Notes: generated by a model from the letters alone, not told the origin. A stretch of 64,000 nucleotides of DNA from Curtobacterium ammoniigenes NBRC 101786 (GCF_001571045.1 NZ_BCSV01000002.1:1-64000), one strand, 5' to 3'; shown: positions 1 through 8,641, counted from the stretch's first letter. A program made the numbers and translations.

Positions 1-81
1 GGCGGCGGCGCGGGCGGCGACGGCGCGGGCGGCGGCGGCGCGGCCGCCATTTCGTCGGCGGCGGGCATCGCGCGCCCGTAG
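1..81 (+). other. Possible 3' tail of an upstream gene (Gly/Ala-rich)
   Basis: Frame 1 is open from the window edge to a TAG at 79-81 and would encode a Gly/Ala-rich tail ending in ISSAAGIARP. Such tails occur in actinobacterial proteins, but GC-rich non-coding DNA also stays open by chance. Treat it as a possible gene end only. Confidence 0.2.
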
Positions 82-100
82 CGCCTCCGCCCACGCGACG

Positions 101-309
101 ACACGCCCGACGCAGGACGCCAGTCCGCAAGAACTTGCACTCGGGCGCGCGTCGTGCCCAGCTTCCTGACCCACCGCCGAAACTGAGCGGCGTGGCGCGG
201 CCGGGGAGGTCACTCCGACACGCCCGACGCAGGACGCCAGTCCGCAGGAACTTGCACTCGGGCGCGCGTCGTGGGCAGCTTCTTGACCCGCCGTCGAAAC
301 TGAGCGGCG
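101..309. repeat. Two copies of a 92-bp direct repeat
   Basis: Positions 101-192 and 218-309 are near-identical 92-bp copies with a few substitutions, separated by 25 bp. Each starts ACACGCCCGACGCAGGACGC and ends AAACTGAGCGGCG. I see no gene in them. They lie directly before a 36-bp tandem repeat and upstream of a secreted-protein gene, so the region from the left edge to about 460 looks like a repeat-expanded intergenic zone. Confidence 0.85.
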
Positions 310-310
310 C

Positions 311-454
311 GCCGCGGACGGGGGCACGTCACCGCCAAGCAAAAGCGCCGCGGACGGGGGCACGTCACCGCCAAGCAAAAGCGCCGCGGGCGGGGGCACG
401 TCGACGACAAGCACAAGCGCCGCGGACGGCGACACGTCACCGGCAAGCAACAGC
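311..454. repeat. Four tandem copies of a 36-bp repeat
   Basis: Units at 311-346, 347-382, 383-418 and 419-454 abut with no spacer. The first two are identical (GCCGCGGACGGGGGCACGTC then ACCGCCAAGCAAAAGC) and the third and fourth diverge progressively. The unit length is a multiple of three and the forward frame stays open into the gene at 588. The downstream signal peptide argues that the repeats lie outside the protein. The absence of spacers rules out a CRISPR array. Confidence 0.9.
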
Positions 455-587
455 GGCATGGGCGGATACGTCACCCCGTCGAGCGAGAGCGCCCTGCCGG
501 CGAGTGCGTCCGATTCCGATCACCTCACACCCAGAGGCATGTCAGCGAGGATCGTGCACGGTTGCCTCCCAACATTCTGGAGATCAC

Positions 588-2171
588 ATGCATATATCCA
601 TGAAATCCGCGAGTACTTCGGCACTTGCCGCGGCCGTACTCGTCGGCGGTATCGGGGCTCTCCCGACTACCGCCGCCGCTGCCCCCGCCGCTGCTCCTGC
701 ATCCGCCACCACGGCGTCCACGGGCACGGCATCCGCCACCACCGCGACGGCGGCCGCGGCGTCCGGGGCCACGGCACGGAGCACCCCGTCGCAGGTATCT
801 CCCGAGAACGCCCCGGCCTCAACTCGAGTCAGCCCCTCGGACGATCCCTCCGCCGTACCGAATGCGAACGACTTCGTCCCGTTCGTACTCAAGGACGGCG
901 GCTCCTACTGGGCGGTCACGCCGACGTACTCGACGACGGTGGCGAAGCCGACGTGGCAGGAAGCGAGTGAAGCGGCGGTCCTCGTGCACATGCCCGCACG
1001 CGGCGGCAGCCCTGCACCGATCGCCCACGAGGTGAATGACGCGCTCTGCTTCGGCGCGCCGTCGGACACAACGGTCGAGTACACGTTCGGCTACGACAAC
1101 TGCACCAACCCGTTCCGGCTCGACACGGACGGGAAGCTCTACCGGGTATTCGGGCAGTACCCGCAGCGCGTCGGCGTCCAGGGCCAGGGCAAGCTTCTCG
1201 GTGGGAACATCGGGAACTCATCATTCGTCGGTGATCAGCCGGAAGTGCCCGAGCCGAGCCGGAAGCCCGTGATCAGGTCGGCGGAGCAACTGCCCGACAC
1301 GAACAACATCCAGCTCAATTGGTCCGGCGTCAGCGGCGTGAGTTGGTGGGTCATCGACCGCGATGGCGCCGAGGTCGGCCAGGCGCGCGGCGAAGACACG
1401 TTCCTCGACAAGCGGGTCCCCGTCGGAAAACACACCTACACGGTGCACCCGTACTGGCCCGACGAGGCCGAGGCGTCAGACCCCTACACGGTGAATGTCG
1501 AGGACTACGTCTCACCAAGCCCGGTTCGCGACCTGACAGTGTCGGCAATCGGTCGACACGAGGCCACGCTCAACTGGACCGAGCCGGTCATCGGTCTGGT
1601 CACGAGCTACCTCGTCGAGCTCCCCGGACGCGATCCCATGACCGTCGAGTCCACCGAACTGCGCCTGACCGACCTGGAGGCTGGGGCCACCTACTCGGCG
1701 TCCGTCACCGCGCAGAACCCGGATGGGCATTCCGCGCCGAGCAGGATCTCGTTCACGACCGACGGCGTACAGCGGCTGGTGTCAGGGTGGCAGTCGACCT
1801 CGGGCAAGTTCTACGCGCTGACGACGAACACTGACGGAACCATCGGCTACTCCAATCCGTACTCGACGAAGGAGGAGGCAGCCGCTGCCGGAACCGACCT
1901 GGTACTCCCCGACCTGGGAACGACCGGTCGGATCACCGACACCGCCGGCAACTGCCTCGTTGTCGGAACTGGGAAGGACGCGTACTTCCGCTTCATCTCG
2001 TGTGCCGCCGTGACGGACGACCAGATGTCAGAGTTTTCATTCACGCCGGGCGGCCGGCTGACGGCACCGAACGGGGAGTACCTGGCACTGGTGTGGAGTG
2101 GCTCGGAAGGCGCACACGCGGTACTCAAGTCGGACAGCAACACGTACTTCACGGTTATGGATCGGCCGTAG
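588..2171 (+). CDS. Secreted fibronectin type III domain protein
   Basis: A 527-residue exported protein of unknown substrate. The ATG at 588 is chosen because it has an upstream GGAG and is followed by a signal peptide (MHISMKSAST, hydrophobic LAAAVLVGGIGALP, then TAAAAPAAA). A 50-residue Ala/Thr/Ser/Pro-rich linker follows. Residues of about 309-395 form an Fn3 domain (PVRDLTV, ATLNWTEP, YLVELPG, TYSASVTAQNPDGHSAPS). The N-terminal half and the C-terminus have paired Trp/Tyr-containing segments (SYWAVTPTYSTTVAKP and GKFYALTTNTDGTIGYSNPYST) that resemble each other, suggesting an internal duplication. There is no LPXTG, membrane anchor or catalytic motif. A role at the cell surface or in matrix is inference. 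The frame is open upstream to 135, but that stretch is repeat DNA. Confidence 0.75.
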   Translation: MHISMKSASTSALAAAVLVGGIGALPTTAAAAPAAAPASATTASTGTASATTATAAAASGATARSTPSQVSPENAPASTRVSPSDDPSAVPNANDFVPFVLKDGGSYWAVTPTYSTTVAKPTWQEASEAAVLVHMPARGGSPAPIAHEVNDALCFGAPSDTTVEYTFGYDNCTNPFRLDTDGKLYRVFGQYPQRVGVQGQGKLLGGNIGNSSFVGDQPEVPEPSRKPVIRSAEQLPDTNNIQLNWSGVSGVSWWVIDRDGAEVGQARGEDTFLDKRVPVGKHTYTVHPYWPDEAEASDPYTVNVEDYVSPSPVRDLTVSAIGRHEATLNWTEPVIGLVTSYLVELPGRDPMTVESTELRLTDLEAGATYSASVTAQNPDGHSAPSRISFTTDGVQRLVSGWQSTSGKFYALTTNTDGTIGYSNPYSTKEEAAAAGTDLVLPDLGTTGRITDTAGNCLVVGTGKDAYFRFISCAAVTDDQMSEFSFTPGGRLTAPNGEYLALVWSGSEGAHAVLKSDSNTYFTVMDRP

Positions 2172-2263
2172 GTACAGCGTGCTCCGCACCCGGCTTCGGC
2201 CGTAGGGACGGCGTGCTCCGCACCCGGCTTCGGCCGTAGGTACAGCGTGCTCCGCACCCGGCT
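2162..2263. repeat. Three tandem copies of a 34-bp repeat over a gene end
   Basis: Units start at 2162, 2196 and 2230 with a strict 34-bp period (TCGGCCGTAGGTACAGCGTG, then CTCCGCACCCGGCT); the second unit has one or two changes. The first unit contains the last codons and the TAG of the Fn3-protein gene, so the repeat grew from the 3' end of that gene. The third copy supplies the left arm of the hairpin at 2246-2284. Confidence 0.9.
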
Positions 2264-2284
2264 TCGGCACGGGTGCGGAGCACG
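2246..2284. terminator. 15-bp perfect inverted repeat between convergent genes
   Basis: CGTGCTCCGCACCCG at 2246-2260 is matched exactly by CGGGTGCGGAGCACG at 2270-2284, leaving a 9-nt loop. It lies between the Fn3-protein gene (plus) and the fliA-like gene (minus). There is no T-run, so it is a terminator by position and stem strength only. Confidence 0.6.
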
Positions 2285-2412
2285 TCCGTGCATCGCCTTC
2301 CTGGGGGCCGCCGCGGGTTTGGCGTGCGGAGCGCGTCCGCGATCGCCCGGGATGCGCGGCACCTCGACGCAGCGCCTCCGCGCCCCAGCGCCCCAGCGCC
2401 CCGCTCAGCGCC

Positions 2413-3207
2413 TCAGGCGAGGATCTGCGCCTCGATCGCGTCGTCGAATCGACCGAGCGCTCCGCCGAGGGCGGCGAGATACCGCGACCGCTTCGTCTTC
2501 GGGTTGCGGTCCGGCAGCGGAATGACGCCGGCCTCGTGATCGAAGTGCCGCACCCATCCCTCGTGCAAGAGCCGGAGCGCCTCGGCGCGGGCGATCGAGA
2601 CGGCGGCATGCGTCACACCGAGCTCGGCCGCGACGTCCTTGACCTGCGCGTCCTCGAAGAACAGCCGCGTCATGATGAGGCGCAGCCGCTCCGGCAGCGT
2701 GTCGACCGCGGTGTGCAGGAACGCCTCGCGTTCGCGCGTCTCGGCGGATTCCTCCGGACTGACCATCGCGGACACGAGCTCGTCGGTGCGATCGTCGATG
2801 CCGACCGGCCCGGACGTCGCGTCCTGCAGCGCGCTCTGCACGCTGGCGCGGTCCACACCGAGCGCCGCCGCCATCTCGTCGATCGTCGGGATGCGACCGA
2901 GGCTCCGAAACAGGCTCTCGCGAATCGCCAGGGTCTCTTTGATCTTCTTGCGGGTTCCACGGGACACCCAGTCGCTCGACCGGAGCTCGTCGGCCAACGC
3001 GCCCTGGATGCGCGTGCGTGCGTAGGCGCCGAACGGCACCCCGCGCTCCGGATCGAACGAGCGAGACGCCTGGAAGAGCGCGTACTGCGCGGCCGATGCG
3101 AGCGCGTCCCGATCCAAATGCGTGCCGCGGCTACACAATTCGGAAACCAAATACCCGACGAGCGGCAAATGCTCGATCAGCAATTGATCCGGCGTGCTCG
3201 CGCTCAC
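2413..3207 (-). CDS. fliA: FliA-type (sigma-28 family) RNA polymerase sigma factor
   Basis: A 264-residue sigma factor predicted to direct transcription of flagellar genes. Region 2 covers about residues 10-80 (IEHLPLVGYLVSEL, ALASAAQYALFQASRSFDPERGVPFGAYARTRIQGALADELR). Region 3 includes RIPTIDEMAAALGVDRASV. Region 4 is at about 165-215 (LPERLRLIMTRLFFEDAQVKDVAAELGVTHAAVSIARAEALRLL). Length and layout fit FliA/SigD. The start is GTG, supported by GAGGA seven bases upstream; an ATG just upstream is out of frame. It is the last gene of the flagellar block, after csrA. Its presence agrees with the four CTTAC-N15-CCGATA promoters in the locus. No anti-sigma factor FlgM is recognisable here. Confidence 0.88.
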   Translation of the reverse strand: MSASTPDQLLIEHLPLVGYLVSELCSRGTHLDRDALASAAQYALFQASRSFDPERGVPFGAYARTRIQGALADELRSSDWVSRGTRKKIKETLAIRESLFRSLGRIPTIDEMAAALGVDRASVQSALQDATSGPVGIDDRTDELVSAMVSPEESAETREREAFLHTAVDTLPERLRLIMTRLFFEDAQVKDVAAELGVTHAAVSIARAEALRLLHEGWVRHFDHEAGVIPLPDRNPKTKRSRYLAALGGALGRFDDAIEAQILA

Positions 3208-3564
3208 GCTGTCCTCATTCGTTCAGGGCAGGGGAATGCCATGACTATGTGGATAGGGCAATTACCACGATCGGGTTCGCGAAGTGACCTAACGAACCGA
3301 CCCCCTGAGATCGGTCTACCTGAGAAGCTATCCGGCCTGGATACAGCGAACTACACCCCTTCCGGGGTACACGAAGCGCGGCTTCGTAACGAATTTCCGG
3401 CAGGCCCGGCGCGTCATTTGAAATTGCACTTCCGATTCTGCTAGCGCACGATCTAATCCCTGATTCCGAATGTCCACCGAAATGCGGACACAATGCGGAT
3501 CGAACGATCAAGCCCTAGCTGATCAGAGAAGATTTCCCGCAGCCGACACGCGGATTCTTTCCGA
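3208..3564. other. Intergenic region between csrA and fliA
   Basis: This stretch is less GC-rich than its surroundings and has no convincing ORF. It contains small inverted repeats, such as ACGAAGC/GCTTCGT at 3371-3387 and ACCCC-TTCC-GGGGT near 3355-3368. It should hold the fliA promoter and leader. I find no match to the CTTAC-N15-CCGATA pattern seen elsewhere in the locus, so fliA may use the housekeeping sigma factor or be co-transcribed from upstream. Confidence 0.5.
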
Positions 3565-3798
3565 CTATCCGAGCGATTTCTTGAGCAGGCGCTCGGCTTC
3601 CTCCGCATCAAGCGACGACTGCATCGCGTCCTGGTTCGCAGCACTCACGGCCTGCACGATCTCGTCGCGCTGAATCCGAACGCCACGCGGCGCATCGATG
3701 CCGATCCGAACCGCATCGCCACGGGTCTCGAGAATGGTGACGACGATGTCGTCGCCGATCAGGATCCGCTCACCCGCACGCCGCGTCAGTACCAGCAT
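3565..3798 (-). CDS. csrA: Carbon storage regulator CsrA
   Basis: A 77-residue RNA-binding translational regulator. It carries the whole CsrA signature: MLVLTRRAGERILIGDDI, then VTILETRGDAVRIGIDAPRGVRIQRDEI, including the conserved Leu4 and the RNA-contacting Arg in VRIQR. A C-terminal helix extension (QAVSAANQDAMQSSLDAEEAERLLKKSLG) makes it longer than the enterobacterial 61-residue form and could be the FliW-binding tail. It lies 72 bp after the FlhF-like gene and before fliA. With fliW at 30950-31303 it can form the FliW-CsrA-flagellin switch known from Bacillus, in which CsrA represses flagellin translation until FliW sequesters it. Confidence 0.93.
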   Translation of the reverse strand: MLVLTRRAGERILIGDDIVVTILETRGDAVRIGIDAPRGVRIQRDEIVQAVSAANQDAMQSSLDAEEAERLLKKSLG

Positions 3799-3870
3799 CG
3801 CCCCAGCCTAAGCCCGGCGATTCTGAGCCGTCCGCCGCGCGTCGCAGGCAGGAGGCGCGTCATCCGTCGC

Positions 3871-4740
3871 TCAGTACGCATCCGACCACCCGACGGGCAG
3901 ACCGAGGAGCAGCACCGCATCGGGCGATGTCGTCAGCGCCGTGTCGAACAAGGCCACGGCGTCGACGCCGTGACCGGCGTCACCGATGGTCTGGGCCCAG
4001 AGGCGGGTGTCCTCGATCTTGCGGGTCGCATCGACCGCGATCCACAGCTGGTCCGGTTGCACGGCGTCGACGAGCGCCGCACCGCGCTCGACGTCACTCG
4101 GCGTCGTCCCGAGTCCCACCGCGACGAGCGTGGACCCGCCGGACCGGACGCCGTCTGCGCGCGCTTGGAGCGCCTCCCGGCGGTCATTGACCTGACGACG
4201 CGACGGGTCGAGCAGGTCCGCCCCGATCGCGACCTCCACAGACGGCAGCCCCATCGCCATCGCAGCAGCAATGCGGAGCGCGTCGTCGCGAAGGCCGACG
4301 ACGCACACGAGGTCCCCGGCATTCGTTGCGAGCGGCGGCGCCGCCCGGACCGGACGACGTGGCGGCTCCGGGTCCGGTGCGGCGTGTCGACCACCTCCGG
4401 CGCGGCCGCGGATGAACGGCGCAAGCCCGAGGGCGGCGACGCTCGGATCGTACGAGGCGAGCCCCCCGGCCGAGGGTCCGAGCTCGAGCTCCGCGAGCGG
4501 TGCACGGAGCACCCGAGCGTCGTCGTCCGCCTGAGGCTCGGCGGCGGCGCCGGTTTCGGCAGCGATCTCGCGCAGCACCGTGTCGAACTGCACGCGCCGA
4601 TCCTGCTGATCCTGCCGGTGCATCCGGAGTTCCTGCTCGTCCGCGTCGGAGAGCAGGCCGGCGATCGCCTCGGAGGGGACGAGCCGATGCACGTCCTCCT
4701 GCGGGCGGGAGCCGCTAAACGGCCACAGCGGGGGTGACAA
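3871..4740 (-). CDS. FlhF-position protein, degenerate SRP-GTPase-like
   Basis: A 289-residue protein directly after flhA, the usual place of flhF. The C-terminal half reads like an NG domain without its nucleotide motifs. LVCVVGLRDDALRIAAAMAM sits where the P-loop should be but lacks GxxGxGKT. PDQLWIAVDATRKIEDTRLWA, then VDAVALFDTALTTSPDAVLLL and LGLPVGW, follow the order of the FlhF DATTK/KLDET/PI segments, but Lys and Asp of the KLDE box are gone. The N-terminal half is Pro/Arg-rich and likely disordered. The start is uncertain: TTG at 4740 overlaps flhA by 26 bp, and a GTG at 4690-4692 follows an AGGAGG very closely. Membership in the FlhF family is an inference from position and pattern. 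Confidence 0.55.
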   Translation of the reverse strand: MSPPLWPFSGSRPQEDVHRLVPSEAIAGLLSDADEQELRMHRQDQQDRRVQFDTVLREIAAETGAAAEPQADDDARVLRAPLAELELGPSAGGLASYDPSVAALGLAPFIRGRAGGGRHAAPDPEPPRRPVRAAPPLATNAGDLVCVVGLRDDALRIAAAMAMGLPSVEVAIGADLLDPSRRQVNDRREALQARADGVRSGGSTLVAVGLGTTPSDVERGAALVDAVQPDQLWIAVDATRKIEDTRLWAQTIGDAGHGVDAVALFDTALTTSPDAVLLLGLPVGWSDAY

Positions 4741-6760
4741 CGCGAATCACTCCGATCGTCTCGATGGGCGCGGCGGCGACGCTCGCCTCGTTGTAGGACA
4801 GCACAGGCAGCGTCGGCATCTGCGTCGCGACGAGCTTGCGCACCGCGGGGCGCAGCTGCGGCGCGCAGACGAGCACCGGCCGGTCGTGCTGGAGGGTCGT
4901 GGTGCGGATCTCCTCGATCAACCGTTCCATGGTCGCCGGCTCGAGCACGATCTGAGAGCCGTGCTCACCGTGACGCAGACCTTCGAGCATGAGCTGCTCG
5001 ACGAGCGGCGCGATGGTCACGACCTGGAGGACGTCGTTGTCGACCAGCGGGACGCTCAACGCCGCGCCGAGCGCGGTGCGCGCTGCTTCGATGAGCCCCT
5101 CCGGCTCGTTCGACACCTTCGCACGCAGGGTCAGCGCTTCGAAGATGCGCCCGAGGTCGTTGATCGGCACCCGCTCGGCGAGGAGGCCCTGCAGCACACG
5201 CTGCACCTCGGCAAGGCTCAGGAGGGACGGTGTCAGCTCGTCGACAGCGGACGGGTTTTGCCGCTTCAACCCGTCGACGAGGACGCGGACATCCTCACGC
5301 GTCAGGAGTCGCGCAGCGTTCGCGGTGACCACCGACGAGAGGTGGGTGACGAGGACCGATACCCGGTCGATGACCGTCGCCCCGGTCATCTCCGCGCTAT
5401 GGCGGAGCTCGGTGGGAATCCATTTCGCCTCGAGACCGAAGACCGGCTCGACCGTGACGGTCCCGGCGATCGCCTCGAGGCCGTCGCCGAGCGCGAGCAC
5501 CTTGCCGCGCGGCGCCTGCCCGCGTCCCATCTCCACCCCGGCGACACGGATCGCATACGTGGACGGCGGCAGCTCGCCGTTGTCGCGGGTCCGGACCGGC
5601 GGAACGACGACGCCGAGATCGACCGCCAGCTTGCGGCGCAGCGCGCGCACCCGGCCGAGCAGGTCGTCGGCACCGCTGGAGACGATGTCGATGAGGTCCG
5701 CGGCGAGCTGGATCTCCAGTGGATGCACGCGCATCTGCTCGAGGAGATCCTCGGTGCTGTCGCTCGTGCCGGACGTCTTCTCCGCGATCGCCTTGGCCCG
5801 CGCCTCCGCCGCCGCCTTGACGGCCCGCGCCTTGATCCGCGACGCGCCCCACAGGAGCACGCCGGCCACGATGAGGAACGGCAGCATCGGCATGCCGGGG
5901 ATCAGCGACAGCGCGATGGCCGCGACAGCGGCGATGATCAGGGCGACGCGGGACTGGCTCAGCTGCTTGCCGGCGCTCGAGCCCATGTCGGAGTCCGCGC
6001 CGGACCGCGTCACGATCATGCCGGTCGACACCGCCATGAGGAGGGCCGGGATCTGCGCCGTGAGTCCGTCGCCGATCGTCAGGATCGTGTACTTGCTGAG
6101 CGCTTGCCCGATCGGGAGTCCGTTCTGCGCCATCCCGATCGTGATCCCGCCGATCACGTTGATGATGATGATGAGGACGCCGGCGATCGCGTCGCCCTTG
6201 ACGAATTTGGAGGCGCCGTCCATCGCCCCGTAGAAGTCCGACTCCGCCGCGACTTCCGCCCGGCGCTCGCGTGCCTGCGTGTTCGTGATGAGGCCGGCGT
6301 TCAGATCGGCGTCGATCGCCATCTGCTTGCCGGGCATGGCGTCGAGCGTGAAGCGCGCGCCGACCTCGGCGACCCGCTCAGCACCCTTCGTGATCACGAC
6401 GAATTGGATCACGACGAGGATCAGGAACACGACCGCACCGATGACGATGTTGCCGCCGACGGCGACGGTGCCGAAGGTCTCGATGACCTGTCCGGCGTAG
6501 CCGTGGCCGAGGACGAGTCGCGTCGAGGCGACGTTCAGACCGAGGCGCAGGAGGGTCGCGACGAGGAGCAGCGACGGGAACACGGAGAAGTCGAGCGGCC
6601 GGCGGGCGAACATCGTGGTGAGGAGCACGACGAGCGCGAACGCGATGTTAACGGCGATGAGCGTGTCGAGCAGCCAGGCGGGAATCGGTGCGACCAGGAG
6701 CAGCACGATGCCGACGACCGCCACCGGCACAGCGACCAGGGAGGAGTTCTTCCACTTCAT
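4715..6760 (-). CDS. flhA: Flagellar type III export protein FlhA
   Basis: The export-gate protein, 681 residues, the normal FlhA length. The N-terminal half has about eight membrane segments, beginning VAVPVAVVGIVLLLVAPIPAW. The family signature is visible (RLGLNVASTRLVLGHG; TKGAERVAEVGARFTLDAMPGKQMAIDADLNAG). The C-terminal half (after about residue 330) is the cytoplasmic domain that docks export chaperones and the ATPase complex. The ATG start lies 4 bp inside the end of flhB. It forms the gate with FlhB, FliP, FliQ and FliR, all encoded immediately upstream. Confidence 0.97.
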   Translation of the reverse strand: MKWKNSSLVAVPVAVVGIVLLLVAPIPAWLLDTLIAVNIAFALVVLLTTMFARRPLDFSVFPSLLLVATLLRLGLNVASTRLVLGHGYAGQVIETFGTVAVGGNIVIGAVVFLILVVIQFVVITKGAERVAEVGARFTLDAMPGKQMAIDADLNAGLITNTQARERRAEVAAESDFYGAMDGASKFVKGDAIAGVLIIIINVIGGITIGMAQNGLPIGQALSKYTILTIGDGLTAQIPALLMAVSTGMIVTRSGADSDMGSSAGKQLSQSRVALIIAAVAAIALSLIPGMPMLPFLIVAGVLLWGASRIKARAVKAAAEARAKAIAEKTSGTSDSTEDLLEQMRVHPLEIQLAADLIDIVSSGADDLLGRVRALRRKLAVDLGVVVPPVRTRDNGELPPSTYAIRVAGVEMGRGQAPRGKVLALGDGLEAIAGTVTVEPVFGLEAKWIPTELRHSAEMTGATVIDRVSVLVTHLSSVVTANAARLLTREDVRVLVDGLKRQNPSAVDELTPSLLSLAEVQRVLQGLLAERVPINDLGRIFEALTLRAKVSNEPEGLIEAARTALGAALSVPLVDNDVLQVVTIAPLVEQLMLEGLRHGEHGSQIVLEPATMERLIEEIRTTTLQHDRPVLVCAPQLRPAVRKLVATQMPTLPVLSYNEASVAAAPIETIGVIRVVTPAVAV

Positions 6761-7878
6761 GCGGTGGCCATCCTTTCGCCGGCCCCGGCGTGTGCGGGGA
6801 CGTGGTCGGTCGTCATCTCGTGGATGTCAGTGAGTGAGCCGCCGCGCCGGGTGAGCAGCATCACGAATGCGAGCACCTGCGCGATGGGCGTGAAGAGCTC
6901 GACGGGGATCTCTTGGCCGACGTCGCATGCTGCGTAGAGCGAGCGGGCGAGCGGAATGTCTTTCACCATCGGCACGCGGTTCGCCGCCGCCTCCTCGCGA
7001 ATGCGGGTGGCGATGAGGTCGGCACCCTTCGCGACGACCCGGGGCGCTGAGGTCCCCGCCTCGTATCGCAGCGCGACGGCGACATGCGTCGGGTTCACGA
7101 GGACGACGCTCGCGTCCGCGACGGCGGCGATCATGCGGTTTCGGCTCATCGCGAGATGCCTGCTCCGACGCTGCGCACGCACCATCGGGTCACCCTCGGA
7201 GCTCTTGTGCTCGTCTTTGACCTCCCGCTTCGTCATGCGGGTCTGCATTCGGTTACGACGGATGATGACGAACACGTCGATCGCCGCGAAGAGGAGGCCG
7301 CCGCCGATCGCGACGGTCAGCAGCGTGCCGACACTGCCCTCGACCGTCGAGAGCAGGGCCGGGATCGACAGCGAGCCGGACGCCGCCACGATCGGGATGA
7401 GCCCTTGGATGACGGCTGCGATCCCGAGTCCGACGATGCCCGCTTTCGCGAGCGCCTTCGCCAGCTCCCATGCGCTCCGGGTGCCGAACATCGTCCGGAT
7501 ACCGGCGAGCAGGTTGAAATGCTCGAACTTCGGGGTGAACTTCTTCGGGTGAATGCCGCCCTGGACGGCGGTGACCGCGATCGTGGTGACCGCCGCGACG
7601 ACGAGCATCGGCCAGACCGTCGCGGCGACGGAGCCGAGCCCGCTTGCGAGGGCCCGCATGGCCTCCGCTGCGGAGGGTGCCTTGATGACGTCAGCGACGC
7701 CGAGGATCTGCTGCTCCGCCGCGGCTTGGGCGCGACTGATCGTGCTCGGGATCAGCGCGACGACGACGGCGACGGAGATCCACGCGACGAGATCGCGCGA
7801 CTTCTGCAGTCGCCCCTGCGATCGGACCTCTTTCAGCCGCTTCTCGGTGGCCTGTTCGGTGCGTTCCTGGTTCGACAT
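6757..7878 (-). CDS. flhB: Flagellar export switch protein FlhB
   Basis: A 373-residue export component that changes substrate specificity from rod/hook to filament proteins. The basic cytoplasmic start (ERTEQATEKRLKEVRSQGRLQKSRDL) is typical, followed by four membrane segments. The autocleavage motif NPTH is intact at residues 262-265 (VLVNPTHVAVALRYE), followed by APRVVAKGADLIATRIREEA and the conserved LARSLY. Cleavage between Asn and Pro is known for the family. The gene abuts fliR (no gap) and overlaps flhA by 4 bp, so the three are translationally coupled. Confidence 0.97.
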   Translation of the reverse strand: MSNQERTEQATEKRLKEVRSQGRLQKSRDLVAWISVAVVVALIPSTISRAQAAAEQQILGVADVIKAPSAAEAMRALASGLGSVAATVWPMLVVAAVTTIAVTAVQGGIHPKKFTPKFEHFNLLAGIRTMFGTRSAWELAKALAKAGIVGLGIAAVIQGLIPIVAASGSLSIPALLSTVEGSVGTLLTVAIGGGLLFAAIDVFVIIRRNRMQTRMTKREVKDEHKSSEGDPMVRAQRRSRHLAMSRNRMIAAVADASVVLVNPTHVAVALRYEAGTSAPRVVAKGADLIATRIREEAAANRVPMVKDIPLARSLYAACDVGQEIPVELFTPIAQVLAFVMLLTRRGGSLTDIHEMTTDHVPAHAGAGERMATA

Positions 7879-8640
7879 CTAGTTCACCCCCATCGCATGC
7901 ATGGCCTGATCGATCAGGGTCTGCACGGCGGCAGGGAGCGCGACGATCGCGACGCCGCCGAGCATGACCGCGAGGATCACGAGCGCGGGCGGGCCGAGCG
8001 TGTAGACGTTGAGCGCGGGGGCGACGCGCGACAGCAGCCCCAGCGCAACGTTGGCGATGAACAGCACCGCCATGATCGGTCCCGCGATCTCGAGCGCTGC
8101 CGTGATGAGCTGTGTGACGGAGGCGCTCAGCGTTGCGGCGAGCGCCGACCAGTTCATCTGCATGGCAAGCGGGACAGCGGCGAACGATCGGACGAGCCCG
8201 GCGATCACGAGCTGGTACCCGTCCGTGGCGAACAGCAGCGCGAGTGCGGTCATCTGGAACAGCCGCGAGAACGGGGCCGCGGTGATGTCGGCCGCAGGGT
8301 CGTACTGCTGTGCCGCTTCGAGGCCGCCGGAGAAGTCGAGGAATGAGCCGGCGACCTGGATCGCCGAGAACGCGAGGTACACGAGGAATCCGAGCGCAGC
8401 TCCGGTGACCGCCTCGAGCACGATGTCGATCACGAACGCGGGCGTCGTCGGGTTGCCGAAGTGCGCTGCCGCCACCGGCGTGATCGCGACCGCGAGGACG
8501 ACGGCGAGCATCCCCTTGATCTGGAGCGGGATCGAGTCGCTGGAGAACGGCGGCGCGATGAGGAGGAACGCGACGATGCGCACCGAGACCAGCGCGCCGG
8601 CGCCGATCTCCGAGAGTCCGATCGGGAGAACGAGATCCAT
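7879..8640 (-). CDS. fliR: Flagellar export protein FliR
   Basis: A 253-residue polytopic membrane protein of the export gate. The usual FliR pattern is present: a membrane-rich N-terminus (IGAGALVSVRIVAFLLIAPPFSSDSIPLQIKGMLAVVLA), a central VTGAALGFLVYLAFSAIQVAGSFLDFSGGL and several C-terminal helices. Length matches the family. It is preceded by fliQ with 1 bp between them and followed directly by flhB. Confidence 0.95.
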   Translation of the reverse strand: MDLVLPIGLSEIGAGALVSVRIVAFLLIAPPFSSDSIPLQIKGMLAVVLAVAITPVAAAHFGNPTTPAFVIDIVLEAVTGAALGFLVYLAFSAIQVAGSFLDFSGGLEAAQQYDPAADITAAPFSRLFQMTALALLFATDGYQLVIAGLVRSFAAVPLAMQMNWSALAATLSASVTQLITAALEIAGPIMAVLFIANVALGLLSRVAPALNVYTLGPPALVILAVMLGGVAIVALPAAVQTLIDQAMHAMGVN

Positions 8641-8641
8641 C

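Noticed and set aside
311-454. CRISPR array
   Set aside because: Repeats of 36 bp abut directly, with no spacers and no cas genes.
135-587. 151-residue N-terminal extension of the Fn3 protein
   Set aside because: The added part is Arg/Pro-rich repeat translation and would bury a good signal peptide; ATG at 588 has a ribosome binding site.
3241-3300. Sigma-28 promoter in front of fliA
   Set aside because: GTTAG with CCCGATCG is present on the minus strand, but spacing is 13 nt and the -10 is poor compared with the four clear sites.
4886-6937. 683-codon plus-strand ORF opposite flhA
   Set aside because: It is Asp/Arg/His-rich, has no ribosome binding site and mirrors the GC-rich codons of flhA/flhB; the minus strand has full family motifs.
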